Shown: piece after piece, positions 17,194-25,704 of the stretch
Numbering within the stretch: the stretch's first letter is position 1
Layout of the letters: each line of letters opens with the position of its first letter
From: Mycosynbacter sp964593465
Lineage (GTDB): Bacteria > Patescibacteriota > Saccharimonadia > Saccharimonadales > Saccharimonadaceae
Direction: 5' to 3'
DNA: 64,000 nt
NCBI GenBank assembly: GCA_964593465.1
Contig: CAZQJY010000002.1
Location: 62,001-126,000, forward strand
The notes under the pieces: generated by a model
What the model saw: only the letters and a program-made list of their open reading frames with translations
What the model was told of the DNA's origin: nothing
Databases searched by the model: none
Position numbers and translations under genes: made by a program

Positions 17194-17799
17194 ATGAACG
17201 CAAGTTTTATGCAGCGACACCAAGGCCTACGCGACGTTATAGGTCTTATCGTATTTGTAGTATGTGTGGCAATTGGCACACTGTTTATCAACACCTATAT
17301 TTTTCGTACTTTTTCTGTTGTCGGTCCTAGTATGGAGTCTACTATGTACACAGGTGACCGCCTCATCGTGAGCCGACTGCCTGTAACCGCTGCGCAAATT
17401 GGCAACAAAGCATACATTCCAGAGCGCGGCCAGGTGATAGTGTTTAAAAATCCCAGTCCCCGTTATACCGAGGGCGAACCCGACGAATATATCGTCAAGC
17501 GAGTCATTGCATTTCCAGGCGAGAGAGTCACTGTCAAAAACGGTGTAGTTACCGTATATAACAATGACAATCCTGAAGGATTTCACCCAGATGATGATAA
17601 TCACGGAGAACCTGGCAGCCCTACAAGCGGCAGAGTCGATACCAAAGTTCCCGAAGGAACATTGTTTGTCATGGGCGATCACCGACAGGGTAATTTTTCA
17701 CTCGACTCACGCAACGGCCTTGGTACCGTACCGTTCTACGACGTTGTTGGTCCTGTAGGTGTACGCATTTGGCCAATTGATAAGTTACGATCTTTCTAG
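17194..17799 (+). CDS. lepB: signal peptidase I
   Basis: Type I signal peptidase of 201 residues with a single N-terminal membrane helix (about 14-33), catalytic Ser46 in GPSMEST, catalytic Lys102 in VKRVIAFPGE, and the box E motif GDHRQGNFSLDSR near the C-terminus. Start ATG 17194 is preferred over 17122 because TATAGT at 17181-17186 leaves 7 nt to this ATG and falls inside the longer frame. Leaderless initiation is likely. It is required for release of the secreted proteins encoded in this window. Confidence 0.94.
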   Translation: MNASFMQRHQGLRDVIGLIVFVVCVAIGTLFINTYIFRTFSVVGPSMESTMYTGDRLIVSRLPVTAAQIGNKAYIPERGQVIVFKNPSPRYTEGEPDEYIVKRVIAFPGERVTVKNGVVTVYNNDNPEGFHPDDDNHGEPGSPTSGRVDTKVPEGTLFVMGDHRQGNFSLDSRNGLGTVPFYDVVGPVGVRIWPIDKLRSF

Positions 17800-17807
17800 A
17801 AATCCCT

Positions 17808-18695
17808 CTATTTATCTAAAAGCTGCTGAATCCGTGCGAAATCCTCTTCGTTCTTGAAGCCAATTGTAATCTTGCCTGCGCCCTTGCTATTTGTCTGAAT
17901 CTTGACTGGTGCCGCAAAACGCTTAGTGAGTCGTTCTGTCTCAGGTGCATATGTCGTAGAAGCCACTTTTTTGGCAGCAGCTGGCTTTTTTGCGCCATCT
18001 TTTTTGAGCTCCACGATAAACTGCTCAATTTTGCGTGCACTCCACTGCTCTTTGATAATCTGCGGCAACACATCTGCAACAATAGTATCATCTAGTCCGA
18101 TAAGTGGCCTGGCTTGGCCCTCTGTGAGCTCACCGCGTGCAATTGCACTCTGCACGTCCTTATGCAGCTTAAGTAGTCGTAGCTTGTTACTAATCGTGCT
18201 CACAGCGCCAGTACCAATTCGCCCTGCAATCTGCTCGAGTGTCAGGTTAAACTGGTCACGTAGCTTCAGATACGCAGTTGCTGTTTCGAGCGGATTCAAG
18301 TCTCGACGTTGCAGATTCTCAATAAGAGAGAGTTCTAGCTTATGCTGTGCACCAAGCGTTCGCACTAACGCCGGTATCTTATCAACTCCTGCCAAATTAG
18401 CCGCGCGCCAACGTCGCTCACCTGCCACAATCATATAGCCATCACCTTTGGCAATTACCACAATCGGCTGCAGCACGCCATGCTCACGAATAGAGTCCGC
18501 CAATAGTGCTAGAGCTTCTTCGTCAAAACTTCGCCGCGGCTGATCTGGATCAGCCACAATCTGGCTGAGTTTAATTTGGCGCAAGTCACTCACTTGCTGG
18601 TCTTGTGTTGCTGTCGGATCAAACGATTCATCAAGTAATTCATCTGGTATTAGTGACGCAAAGCCGCGTCCTAATCCTTTTTTTGGTTTAGCCAT
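17808..18695 (-). CDS. parB: chromosome partitioning protein ParB
   Basis: ParB/Spo0J family CTPase and DNA clamp. The N-terminal domain has the CTP/DNA motif around GERRWRAANLAG, followed by the HTH domain (LTLEQIAGRIGTGAVSTISNKLRLL), a Lys/Ala linker and a C-terminal dimerisation region. It is 295 residues long, and its start overlaps the parA end by 8 bases. I did not see the standard parS palindrome in the window, so the centromere is probably elsewhere. Confidence 0.95.
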   Translation of the reverse strand: MAKPKKGLGRGFASLIPDELLDESFDPTATQDQQVSDLRQIKLSQIVADPDQPRRSFDEEALALLADSIREHGVLQPIVVIAKGDGYMIVAGERRWRAANLAGVDKIPALVRTLGAQHKLELSLIENLQRRDLNPLETATAYLKLRDQFNLTLEQIAGRIGTGAVSTISNKLRLLKLHKDVQSAIARGELTEGQARPLIGLDDTIVADVLPQIIKEQWSARKIEQFIVELKKDGAKKPAAAKKVASTTYAPETERLTKRFAAPVKIQTNSKGAGKITIGFKNEEDFARIQQLLDK

Positions 18696-19452
18696 TTACT
18701 CGCTCCTCTATCTCTTTGGTAGCCGCTCTGTATGCCCGCGCGCCCTTGCTCCATTTGTCGTATTCGCCTATTGGCAGCCCATGGCTTGGTGCCTCGGCTA
18801 GCCGAATATTGCGTGGAATTGTATGCCTGAACACTCGTCCAGGGAAATGCTTTTTGATTTCTTCATGCACCTGCGTACTGAGGCTAGTACGCTTGTCCAC
18901 CATCGTCGGTAGCACACCCAGTAGATCGAGCGTTGGATTCATGTTTTTGCGGATAAGCTTCATGGTTTCTAATAGCTGTCCTAATCCTTCTAGTGCGTAA
19001 AATTCCGCTTGTACTGGTAGTAGCACGTAGCGCGCCGCGATCAGTCCATTGACTGTGAGCAAGCTAAGGCTCGGTGGGCTATCGATAATCACATAGTCAA
19101 AACTAGGCGTGTTATCAACTGCATTACGCAATCGCGTAAACCGTCGGTTTGCCTGCGCCAGCTCTACCTCTGTATTCGCTAAGTGTGGCGTACTCGGCGC
19201 GAGGAAAAGATTTTTGAACTCAGTCTTGATAATTACCTCTTTGAGTAGCTTCGTTTCAAGCATTACTTCTGTCATCGTGCCATCAAGCGACTCTTTGTCG
19301 ATGCCTAGCCCACTCGTCGCATTGCCTTGTGGGTCAAAATCAATCAGCAAGGTTTTTTTGCCAGACTTTGCCAAATAATACGCAATATTAATCGCGCTTG
19401 TTGTCTTGCCCACGCCCCCTTTTTGATTCGTCACCGAAATAACTGTCGTCAT
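18688..19452 (-). CDS. parA: ParA/Soj chromosome partitioning ATPase
   Basis: Deviant Walker-A ATPase: KGGVGKTTSAIN near the N-terminus, Walker A' DFDPQGNATSG, and Walker B-like YVIIDSPPSLS. It is 254 residues with no N-terminal DNA-binding extension, so it is the chromosomal (Soj) type. A TATACT box and an AAGG-type Shine-Dalgarno precede the ATG. It forms the parAB operon with the following gene. Confidence 0.95.
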   Translation of the reverse strand: MTTVISVTNQKGGVGKTTSAINIAYYLAKSGKKTLLIDFDPQGNATSGLGIDKESLDGTMTEVMLETKLLKEVIIKTEFKNLFLAPSTPHLANTEVELAQANRRFTRLRNAVDNTPSFDYVIIDSPPSLSLLTVNGLIAARYVLLPVQAEFYALEGLGQLLETMKLIRKNMNPTLDLLGVLPTMVDKRTSLSTQVHEEIKKHFPGRVFRHTIPRNIRLAEAPSHGLPIGEYDKWSKGARAYRAATKEIEERVNG

Positions 19453-19506
19453 GTGTGTGTTCGTACCTTCTTACTGAGTACTAGTATAGCACGAGCACAA
19501 TACTTT

Positions 19507-20487
19507 CTACGACTGTTCTCCTAAGTTTTGACGATAAATCAGCAGCCTACCCTCCTCTAATGGAATCTTATACAGGACATCATTGTCTTCTTGTGGTACT
19601 GCGACCAATGATATCGCATCTACATGTCCATCAAAAGTCTCCGTATACGCAATCCTTACTACATCGCATCGCAAGTCGTCATCTACATACCGTACTAGTC
19701 CACTTCCTGTTAACGGATCGTGATGATCATACAACACTTCTGGACACGCGCTATCAAGCAGTGCAACATAGCGATTCTCTGCACCATACAAGTCCTCAAT
19801 CTCGAGATTAAGAGACATAAAATACCTCTTTCTCGCATCAGAATCCATTGTGTCGACCTCATCATGAATATACGTCGATAAATCTTTTCCGGTAATCCCC
19901 CCTTGGGCTGTCAATGCATTCAGTTCAATTGCCTCTTCATACTCCCTCTGAGACACACGCTTACGAAACGAAGTGCGATATAACACAGGCATATCTACAG
20001 GACGTGCAGGAAACCTTGTGGCTACTGCCATCATATTGACTACTGGTCGAGACTCACCCGACCATGCGATAGGTATCGTATATCTGTCATACTGTCCGAC
20101 CGTATTCGATTCAACAACCATCGCTAACGTGCCAGCATCGGGTGCTATGTCTTCATTGTGTAACTCAAAATCACATACGTCACCCCATACAGTTTCAGGC
20201 ACCCCTTCATGAATATCCCTATCAATCATGTCATCAAGCCTATCGCTATATGTGTCCTCAGTTAACTCCGCACATACATACCATAGCTCATTCTGCTCCT
20301 TATACCTTGCAAGTATAGCTCTCCCTATTGCTTGCGCAGACCTAAGAGTCATAGTATCCATGAATCCACTATCTGCATATGTAACATCTAGTACATCGTA
20401 GACCTCCGCCAATTCGCCTACCAATGCTGGCTCTTCGTCTGGTCTATCAAGATATGATATTTTTGGCTTTTTACGCTTTTCGCTCAT
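19507..20487 (-). CDS. hypothetical acidic soluble protein
   Basis: A 326-residue, strongly acidic protein with no signal peptide or membrane helix and no family I recognise. The N-terminus is basic (MSEKRKKPKISYLDRPDEEP). The remainder alternates predicted helices and strands, with several DD/DE clusters. It lies between parA and rplU on the same strand but is separated from rplU by a terminator. Function unknown. Confidence 0.55.
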   Translation of the reverse strand: MSEKRKKPKISYLDRPDEEPALVGELAEVYDVLDVTYADSGFMDTMTLRSAQAIGRAILARYKEQNELWYVCAELTEDTYSDRLDDMIDRDIHEGVPETVWGDVCDFELHNEDIAPDAGTLAMVVESNTVGQYDRYTIPIAWSGESRPVVNMMAVATRFPARPVDMPVLYRTSFRKRVSQREYEEAIELNALTAQGGITGKDLSTYIHDEVDTMDSDARKRYFMSLNLEIEDLYGAENRYVALLDSACPEVLYDHHDPLTGSGLVRYVDDDLRCDVVRIAYTETFDGHVDAISLVAVPQEDNDVLYKIPLEEGRLLIYRQNLGEQS

Positions 20488-20504
20488 GCTTGCCCTTCAT
20501 AAAT

Positions 20505-20532
20505 AAAAGCACCCCTTCTTCGGGGCGCTTTT
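20505..20532 (-). terminator. intrinsic terminator after rplU
   Basis: On the minus strand AAAAGCGCCCC and its near-complement (one mismatch) flank a 6-nt loop and are followed by TTTTATTTAT. It lies 14 nt after the rplU stop. Confidence 0.85.
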
Positions 20533-20545
20533 GCATCATGCTAGA

Positions 20546-20857
20546 TTATTTGATCGAAGCGATCTCCAGCTTGCTATATTTCTGGCGATGGCCAGTCTGG
20601 GTGTTGACACGCTTCTTGCTTTTGTAGCGAATCACGCGGATTTTGTCGCCTTTTACTTCTGGCTCAGTTACCTTTGCCGTTACGACTACACCTTTGACAG
20701 TTGGCGTACCGACAGTAGTTTTATCACCATCGATGACGAGGAGCGCATCTGTCTTGAGCTCTTTCGTGCCTTCCGGGAGGAGGTCCACCAGGAGGGTCTC
20801 TTTTTCGCTGACGATGTATTGTTTACCGCCGACGCGAATGACTGCTTTCTTTGTCAT
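20546..20857 (-). CDS. rplU: 50S ribosomal protein bL21
   Basis: Large-subunit protein bL21, 103 residues. The N-terminal VIRVGGKQYIVSE and the C-terminal IRYKSKKRVNTQTGHRQKYSKLEI are diagnostic. AAGGGA precedes the ATG. It is monocistronic: the usual partner rpmA (bL27) is not adjacent, and a terminator follows directly. Confidence 0.96.
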   Translation of the reverse strand: MTKKAVIRVGGKQYIVSEKETLLVDLLPEGTKELKTDALLVIDGDKTTVGTPTVKGVVVTAKVTEPEVKGDKIRVIRYKSKKRVNTQTGHRQKYSKLEIASIK

Positions 20858-20895
20858 GATTTCCCTTACGAATTTATTTAATCAATCAACGTCTG

Positions 20896-20924
20896 ATTAT
20901 ACCAGATTAGGCGCAAGTATACAA
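20896..20924 (-). promoter_or_regulatory. promoter of rplU
   Basis: Minus-strand TTGTAT (20924-20919), 17 nt, TATAAT (20901-20896), about 38 nt before the rplU ATG. The remaining stretch to 21024 holds no gene but has three GCATGC palindromes (20937, 20970, 20981). Confidence 0.7.
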
Positions 20925-21024
20925 CCATCTCACCTCGCATGCACCTTAACTCCAAAATTATGGCTATAAGCATGCCCCAAGCATGCACTCAGGGTATACT
21001 TATGCACTATCTTCCTGCATAGAA

Positions 21025-22068
21025 CTACTTACGACTAGCTAACTGAGGGGTTGCGTTCTGCGCACGCTCCAATGCGAGCTGCTCATCTTCCTTGCGAGAT
21101 GCTTCTTTCGCCTCTAGTGTCTGAGGTATATCATCAATATACTGCACATCCACGACTTCCGCATCAAGTACGTCTTGATCAACTTCGGAATTACTACTAG
21201 TTTCTGGCTTTTCTTCAACTAGTTCACCCTCGTACACATACTCTTGATCGGCACGTAGCTTCGTAATGTTTACTGCACGATTTTTATGCTTGCGATAGCG
21301 CAGTCGATTCACGCCCTTCACTCCAGCATTACCAAACACCGTACGTACAAGTTTAATCATACGACCTTTACGCTTGGCTTTTTGCTCCTTCTCTTGTGTT
21401 GCCTCGCCCAATACAGATGCCGCTTCAATTGCTAGCTGCCCGGAATCTACTGATTCCTCTGGAGCAGCATCGAGCTTGCGCTGCTCGTCGGCAAAATCTG
21501 CCTCCATACGGTTACGTAGGTCATCAAATCCATCCTTAGTCGGTGCTATCTCGACGTCCCGACCATCAGCAATAGCGGCCTGATCGCGAACCTCTCCGGC
21601 AGTGAGATTGTCTTGTTCAGACTTAACATCTACTGGCTGAGTTTCTATAGCTCGATGCGTGCTTGGTGTTTCTGACTGGGGTGTAGCCGAACCGTTACGA
21701 TAATCTCCGCTTTCAAGTGCCGACTTTGCTTTGTGAGCACGACGCGCACGTGGAATTGCCGCAACCCTACCCAGCATACGGGCTACACGACCACGCTTAG
21801 GAGTTGCATCACCCTCATTCGCGATAGAATCACTCTCCTGTCTAGGTGTAGCATTCGACTCGTGTACTATCAACGCTTCCTGTAATTTAGCAAACTGATC
21901 CATACTGCCGTCTGGGTTTTCATCATATGCTTGCTTGTAGTCATGCAACGCTTCACCAACATCCTTCAGTGTTTGTTCCGGAGTTGGCATTGTGGCAAAC
22001 TTTTCTTGCGCCAGTTCTTCTCGTGCCTGTGCTATGTTTAGTTTTTCTGACATTTGTAATGATTCCAT
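21025..22068 (-). CDS. hypothetical charged protein, probable coiled coil
   Basis: A 347-residue, highly charged (Glu/Lys/Arg/Ala-rich) protein without signal peptide or membrane helix. Parts look like coiled coil and others disordered (SETPSTHRA, TSSNSEVDQD). A basic stretch near 250-275 (KRKGRMIKLVRTVFG...RLRYRKHKN) could bind nucleic acid or membrane. Alternative start ATG 22053 (MSEKLNI). Its promoter is nearly identical to that of the PE-PPE-like gene at 7823, and the helical style resembles the N-terminal regions of the giant proteins at 48824 and 53614. Function unknown. Confidence 0.55.
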   Translation of the reverse strand: MESLQMSEKLNIAQAREELAQEKFATMPTPEQTLKDVGEALHDYKQAYDENPDGSMDQFAKLQEALIVHESNATPRQESDSIANEGDATPKRGRVARMLGRVAAIPRARRAHKAKSALESGDYRNGSATPQSETPSTHRAIETQPVDVKSEQDNLTAGEVRDQAAIADGRDVEIAPTKDGFDDLRNRMEADFADEQRKLDAAPEESVDSGQLAIEAASVLGEATQEKEQKAKRKGRMIKLVRTVFGNAGVKGVNRLRYRKHKNRAVNITKLRADQEYVYEGELVEEKPETSSNSEVDQDVLDAEVVDVQYIDDIPQTLEAKEASRKEDEQLALERAQNATPQLASRK

Positions 22069-22111
22069 GTTTATTATTTTGAACAGACAATAGCTGTATT
22101 TTTATAATAAC

Positions 22112-22140
22112 ATATTAGCATAAACATAATAAAAAGTCAA
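22112..22140 (-). promoter_or_regulatory. promoter of the 21025-22068 gene
   Basis: Minus-strand TTGACT (22140-22135), 17 nt, TAATAT (22117-22112), ending TTATGCTAATATG. The -35 box, the TTTTTA after it and the -10 region match the 7718-7746 promoter almost base for base. Confidence 0.8.
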
Positions 22141-22186
22141 TGCGTTGACCATAGAATACACTAGCCAACAAGTCTATGCGAAATCG

Positions 22187-23002
22187 TTACTGCCCAAGAA
22201 TAACCCTATTAGCGTACAGCCAAGAGTACGGATCACCTGCGTCAAGATATTGACCCACTGCAGGTACAACTTTGACACTGCCGCCAGTGAGCACATACTG
22301 ATTGATAGGCTCGATGATATAGTATTCGCCTGTGATATCGACATTTGCATATGAAGTAATCGCCTGCATTAGGTCATAATTAAAGACGTATTTGCTGATA
22401 TTGATGGAATTACTAGGCGCCGAGACTGGATCGGGATGCTCTACGATGCGGTAGTAGTTACCGTTGACATCAAACTCGACTACACCATAGCGACCAACAG
22501 CCTCTTGTGGCACTGTGGTGGTTAGCATACTATTGCCGCCAGGGGGTGTTGCTGCGATGAGACGTGCAAGCTCCGAACTACCATCGGTATTATAAACAAA
22601 ATCATCACCCATCATCACTGCAACAGATTCGCCAGGTTTGAGATACTGCATACACAGACCCACAGGAATCGCCGTACCGTACTTATTACCAGTTAATTGC
22701 TCTATAAAATAGAATTTGACACCCTCTGGCGGCATGACGTATCGCAAATATTCCTGCTTACCAAAATAATTCAAGTGTTGCTCAAGTTCAGGGTTACGAG
22801 TGTAATACTTTTGGAGCTGCGTATCACCCTTGCTTACCACAAAGAATATTTCAGTAATACCCGCTGCGATTGCGTCTTGTACAACATAATCTACAATAGG
22901 GCGATTACCTACGGGCAGCATGCACTTTTCAACAGCTTTGGTGACAGGCAAACGACGTGTTCCCCATCCGGCAACAGGAATAATAGCTTTTGTAATGTTC
23001 AT
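22187..23002 (-). CDS. galU: UTP-glucose-1-phosphate uridylyltransferase
   Basis: Nucleotidyltransferase forming UDP-glucose for surface glycans. The N-terminal nucleotide-binding signature reads IIPVAGWGTRRLPVTKAV, followed by KCMLPVGNRPIVDYVVQ; the sugar-phosphate region FIEQLTGNKYGTAIPV and the Mg-binding MMGDDFVYN are present. Length 271. TACAAT (23015-23010, minus strand) is 7 nt before the ATG with no Shine-Dalgarno, which suggests leaderless initiation. The closely related glucose-1-phosphate thymidylyltransferases are less likely given the GalU-type motif. Confidence 0.88.
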   Translation of the reverse strand: MNITKAIIPVAGWGTRRLPVTKAVEKCMLPVGNRPIVDYVVQDAIAAGITEIFFVVSKGDTQLQKYYTRNPELEQHLNYFGKQEYLRYVMPPEGVKFYFIEQLTGNKYGTAIPVGLCMQYLKPGESVAVMMGDDFVYNTDGSSELARLIAATPPGGNSMLTTTVPQEAVGRYGVVEFDVNGNYYRIVEHPDPVSAPSNSINISKYVFNYDLMQAITSYANVDITGEYYIIEPINQYVLTGGSVKVVPAVGQYLDAGDPYSWLYANRVILGQ

Positions 23003-23045
23003 GCTTATGATTGTACTTTGTTACCTCTGTTGTTGCAACCGGAAT

Positions 23046-23426
23046 CTATTGTTTACGCTGACGGGCGTCCATATCAGCATGGCTTAGACCATAAAAATGT
23101 GCCATTTCGTGCCATAATGTGCGTTTGGTGTTTTCAAAAAAATCTTCCTCACTGTGCGAAATTGCCAGAAGTGGGTATTTAAAAAGAGTAATTTTGTCTG
23201 GCAATACAAACGTATAGCCTGCGCCACGCGCCGTGAGAGGTATTCCTTCATACAGCCCCAAAAGCAAATGATTGTCGTCAATCTCCATCTTGATCTTCTG
23301 CTCATGCGTGGGCTCATCAGCCTGCACAATCGCAACATTATCGAGTCTACGGATATAATCCTGAGGTAACTCGTTCATGGCACGAGTAATCAACGCGTCA
23401 AACTGCTCGTCGCTAACAGAATTCAT
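23046..23426 (-). CDS. small zincin-like metallopeptidase (PF06262 type)
   Basis: A 126-residue cytosolic protein with the zinc site HEMAH at 106-110 and a further His116 (FYGLSH), typical of the small minimal zincin family PF06262. Its physiological substrate is unknown. The start overlaps the preceding surface-protein stop by 4 bases (ATGA), so it is translationally coupled to that envelope cluster. Confidence 0.8.
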   Translation of the reverse strand: MNSVSDEQFDALITRAMNELPQDYIRRLDNVAIVQADEPTHEQKIKMEIDDNHLLLGLYEGIPLTARGAGYTFVLPDKITLFKYPLLAISHSEEDFFENTKRTLWHEMAHFYGLSHADMDARQRKQ

Positions 23427-24391
23427 GCATGCCTCTTTTTACGAACATCAGCTGCGTGACGCGATGTGACAGGTCGGTGTGTTTTGCGTGCAGCACGCTT
23501 GAGTGCTTTGAGCTGGATTTTATGCTGCTCCTCAATATAGCGATAATGCCTGCCCATGAGGTAAAATACGTAGCCAAAAAACGCTAAGCTCCCTAGAAAT
23601 GTCAGTAACCAAGATGGCGTCGCATACGATATGACCACTCGTCGTACCTGCTCAACAAGTGATGTTGTCGCATCAGATACGATACGGGAGCTGTCATCGT
23701 TCTCTGTGCTGCCCGGCATCATAGAAGAGGATCCGTGATTGCCAAAATATCCTGGTGATCGACCACCAGAAGACCTAGGCGAATCTCCATGCGATCCACT
23801 ACCTACACTGCCCGCTCCTCCATCTGTATCAGGATCTAAGTCTGGATCTGGATTCGATGGATCTATCGGACGTGTGGGGTCAGTGGGATCAACGGGCACC
23901 TCTGGTTCGACGTATTCATCTACGATAAATTGCTTGGACGTTAGTACCACAGACCCATTGGTTGCCGTCATCTCGACTACCATAGTGTAGGACCCAGGTG
24001 GCAATATATGAGCAGCGCCAACTAGTCGCAGCTCCCATCTGTCGCCAGAGACGGTCAACTGTGAGTCCATGCCCAGTACGTATTCATGTCCGTTCGAAAA
24101 AGTAATTTTGAGCGACTGCTTATTGTATGCATCGAACCAACCCTCAAATATCATTGGTGAGCGTGAGACTAATTGAGCCTCTGTCTCGATAGTTGGTGGC
24201 TCTGGACAGCCATATTCTGTAGTAATACCAGTTCCTGTGTAGATTGTTGTTTCTATACAGTCTACTGCAAAGATATCCTGCTGCAACCGACTCGGAGCAG
24301 CCCGTACAGACGTCTCAAATCCATCGGTTACCACACCTGCAAGAGCAAGCGTGGTAACCGTATAGAGGAGTATCCGCACAGTACGCACAGT
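23423..24391 (-). CDS. secreted/anchored hypothetical surface protein
   Basis: About 322 residues: an N-terminal hydrophobic signal/anchor (RILLYTVTTLALAGVV), an extracellular beta-rich domain, a Pro/Asp-rich linker (PVDPTDPTRPIDPSNPDPD), a Gly/Ser-rich stretch, then a C-terminal membrane helix (LLTFLGSLAFFGYVFYLMG) and a basic tail. I chose GTG 24391, which has AGTAGG about 6 nt upstream just after the previous stop; GTG 24427, overlapping the preceding gene by 32 bases, is the alternative. It belongs to a three-gene envelope cluster with the LysM/DUF916-like protein. Function unknown. Confidence 0.6.
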   Translation of the reverse strand, partial: TVRTVRILLYTVTTLALAGVVTDGFETSVRAAPSRLQQDIFAVDCIETTIYTGTGITTEYGCPEPPTIETEAQLVSRSPMIFEGWFDAYNKQSLKITFSNGHEYVLGMDSQLTVSGDRWELRLVGAAHILPPGSYTMVVEMTATNGSVVLTSKQFIVDEYVEPEVPVDPTDPTRPIDPSNPDPDLDPDTDGGAGSVGSGSHGDSPRSSGGRSPGYFGNHGSSSMMPGSTENDDSSRIVSDATTSLVEQVRRVVISYATPSWLLTFLGSLAFFGYVFYLMGRHYRYIEEQHKIQLKALKRAARKTHRPVTSRHAADVRKKRHA

Positions 24392-24395
24392 GAGC

Positions 24396-25592
24396 CTACT
24401 TGCGTTTGGCGCGTTTGATTGGAACACTCACCCGACGGCCAGGCTTAATGATATATGGCGCTTTGAGCTCATTGACACGAGCCAGTTTTTTCCATTTGAT
24501 GCGATATGCACGAGCGATAGACTCTATCGTCTCGCCTTGTTTGACTGTGTGATAACCCCAGTTTTTCTCACGATACGCAGCACCATATCGTCGGCCAATC
24601 AGCCATGCAATTAATCCGATAAGTGCAAAGAGTGGAATCAACATCAGCAAAATTGCTTGTATAGATGGCATGATAAATATCCGTACTTCATCGCTGTATT
24701 TTGTAATAGTATGCCCAGCCTTGCTGCCAATCACTGATGCATCGGAATTATATTGAGCAGTAGCCTGTGCTGTATAGAAGCCACCCCAGAACAGTTTGGT
24801 GTTTTCTTCATAATTAAGCTCTATACGTCCTGCGGATTCGCCGTTAGTCGATAGCTCTGGCACAATTGTGTGCACTCCACCAAGTGTGTCTATCTTTTTG
24901 TCATAGCTTTCGAGCATCACAGTACGGCCAAAGATATTGCGTAATCCGACGCGCACATCGGCATCTACGGACACATTGCCTATATTTTTTGCTGTGACAC
25001 TATATTTACGACCTTCAGAACTCTGCGTCACACTAAAATCTTTGAGCATAACATCGCGATACAGATTTCCAGGGATGGTAACTGCAAGACGCAGTGCCGA
25101 GCGTGTTTGTACACGCATTCCACCCTTTTCTTCACCTGGATCATTCTTTTTCTGAAACACAACACAACCATTATGCTCACCCACTTCTACTGCATCAGGC
25201 ACCTTTACAGTCATGTCGACTTTTTCGGTCTGCATAGACTCAAGTGTGACTTCATTTTTGCTGAGTGTTGCCCACTTACCCACGCCTGTTTGCTCTTCTG
25301 CTTGCTGTTTACATGCAAACGCACCGTCGTTGGAAATCGAACCGTCCGTTACATAGACTTCGATCGTTTGCTTTTCATTTGAATTATTGATGACATTAAC
25401 AGCATCTTCTTTGGTCGCGCCTTTGTCGAGCGTATAAATAAATATTGATTCTGTGCGAGGGTTGTCCGAATCCGGATTCGCTGGCCGGCCGCCTATGCCA
25501 CCCTGACCAGAGATAGCTCCTGCTGCAACCGAAGCGAGTGTTGCTACAATAAATGTGACGGCAACAGCAGATGAAGTGAGTTTGTAGTTCAT
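24396..25592 (-). CDS. DUF916-like cell-surface protein with C-terminal LysM
   Basis: 398 residues. A signal peptide (about 1-26) is followed by a two-domain beta-sandwich region that resembles the DUF916 family (FIYTLDKGATKEDAVNVINN, then WATLSKNEVTLESMQTEKVDMTVKVPD), known from WxL surface complexes. A membrane helix follows at about 310-335 (SIQAILLMLIPLFALIGLIAWL), then a basic segment and a LysM domain (about 349-390, YHTVKQGETIESIARAYRIKWKKLARVN). With a cleaved signal peptide the LysM would lie in the cytoplasm, which is unusual. AAGGAA precedes the ATG. The WxL-like protein at 25705 lies directly upstream. Confidence 0.72.
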   Translation of the reverse strand: MNYKLTSSAVAVTFIVATLASVAAGAISGQGGIGGRPANPDSDNPRTESIFIYTLDKGATKEDAVNVINNSNEKQTIEVYVTDGSISNDGAFACKQQAEEQTGVGKWATLSKNEVTLESMQTEKVDMTVKVPDAVEVGEHNGCVVFQKKNDPGEEKGGMRVQTRSALRLAVTIPGNLYRDVMLKDFSVTQSSEGRKYSVTAKNIGNVSVDADVRVGLRNIFGRTVMLESYDKKIDTLGGVHTIVPELSTNGESAGRIELNYEENTKLFWGGFYTAQATAQYNSDASVIGSKAGHTITKYSDEVRIFIMPSIQAILLMLIPLFALIGLIAWLIGRRYGAAYREKNWGYHTVKQGETIESIARAYRIKWKKLARVNELKAPYIIKPGRRVSVPIKRAKRK

Positions 25593-25655
25593 GTTTGTGT
25601 GTTCCTTTTGGTACTGTTTGTACTGTCTGGGGAACAGTATAGCATAAACACAATA

Positions 25656-25684
25656 AAATCGACACCCTGCCCGGGTGTCGATTT
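25656..25684 (-). terminator. intrinsic terminator after the WxL-like gene
   Basis: A 12-bp perfect stem (AAATCGACACCC with GGGTGTCGATTT) and 5-nt loop, 21 nt after the stop of the 25705-26340 gene. The T-rich arm follows on the minus strand. Confidence 0.85.
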
Positions 25685-25704
25685 GAAGTAGAAGTTGTAA
25701 CTTA

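Noticed and set aside
17808..20487. parS centromere site near parAB
   Set aside because: I looked for the consensus palindrome around GTTTCACGTGAAAC and did not find it in the window.
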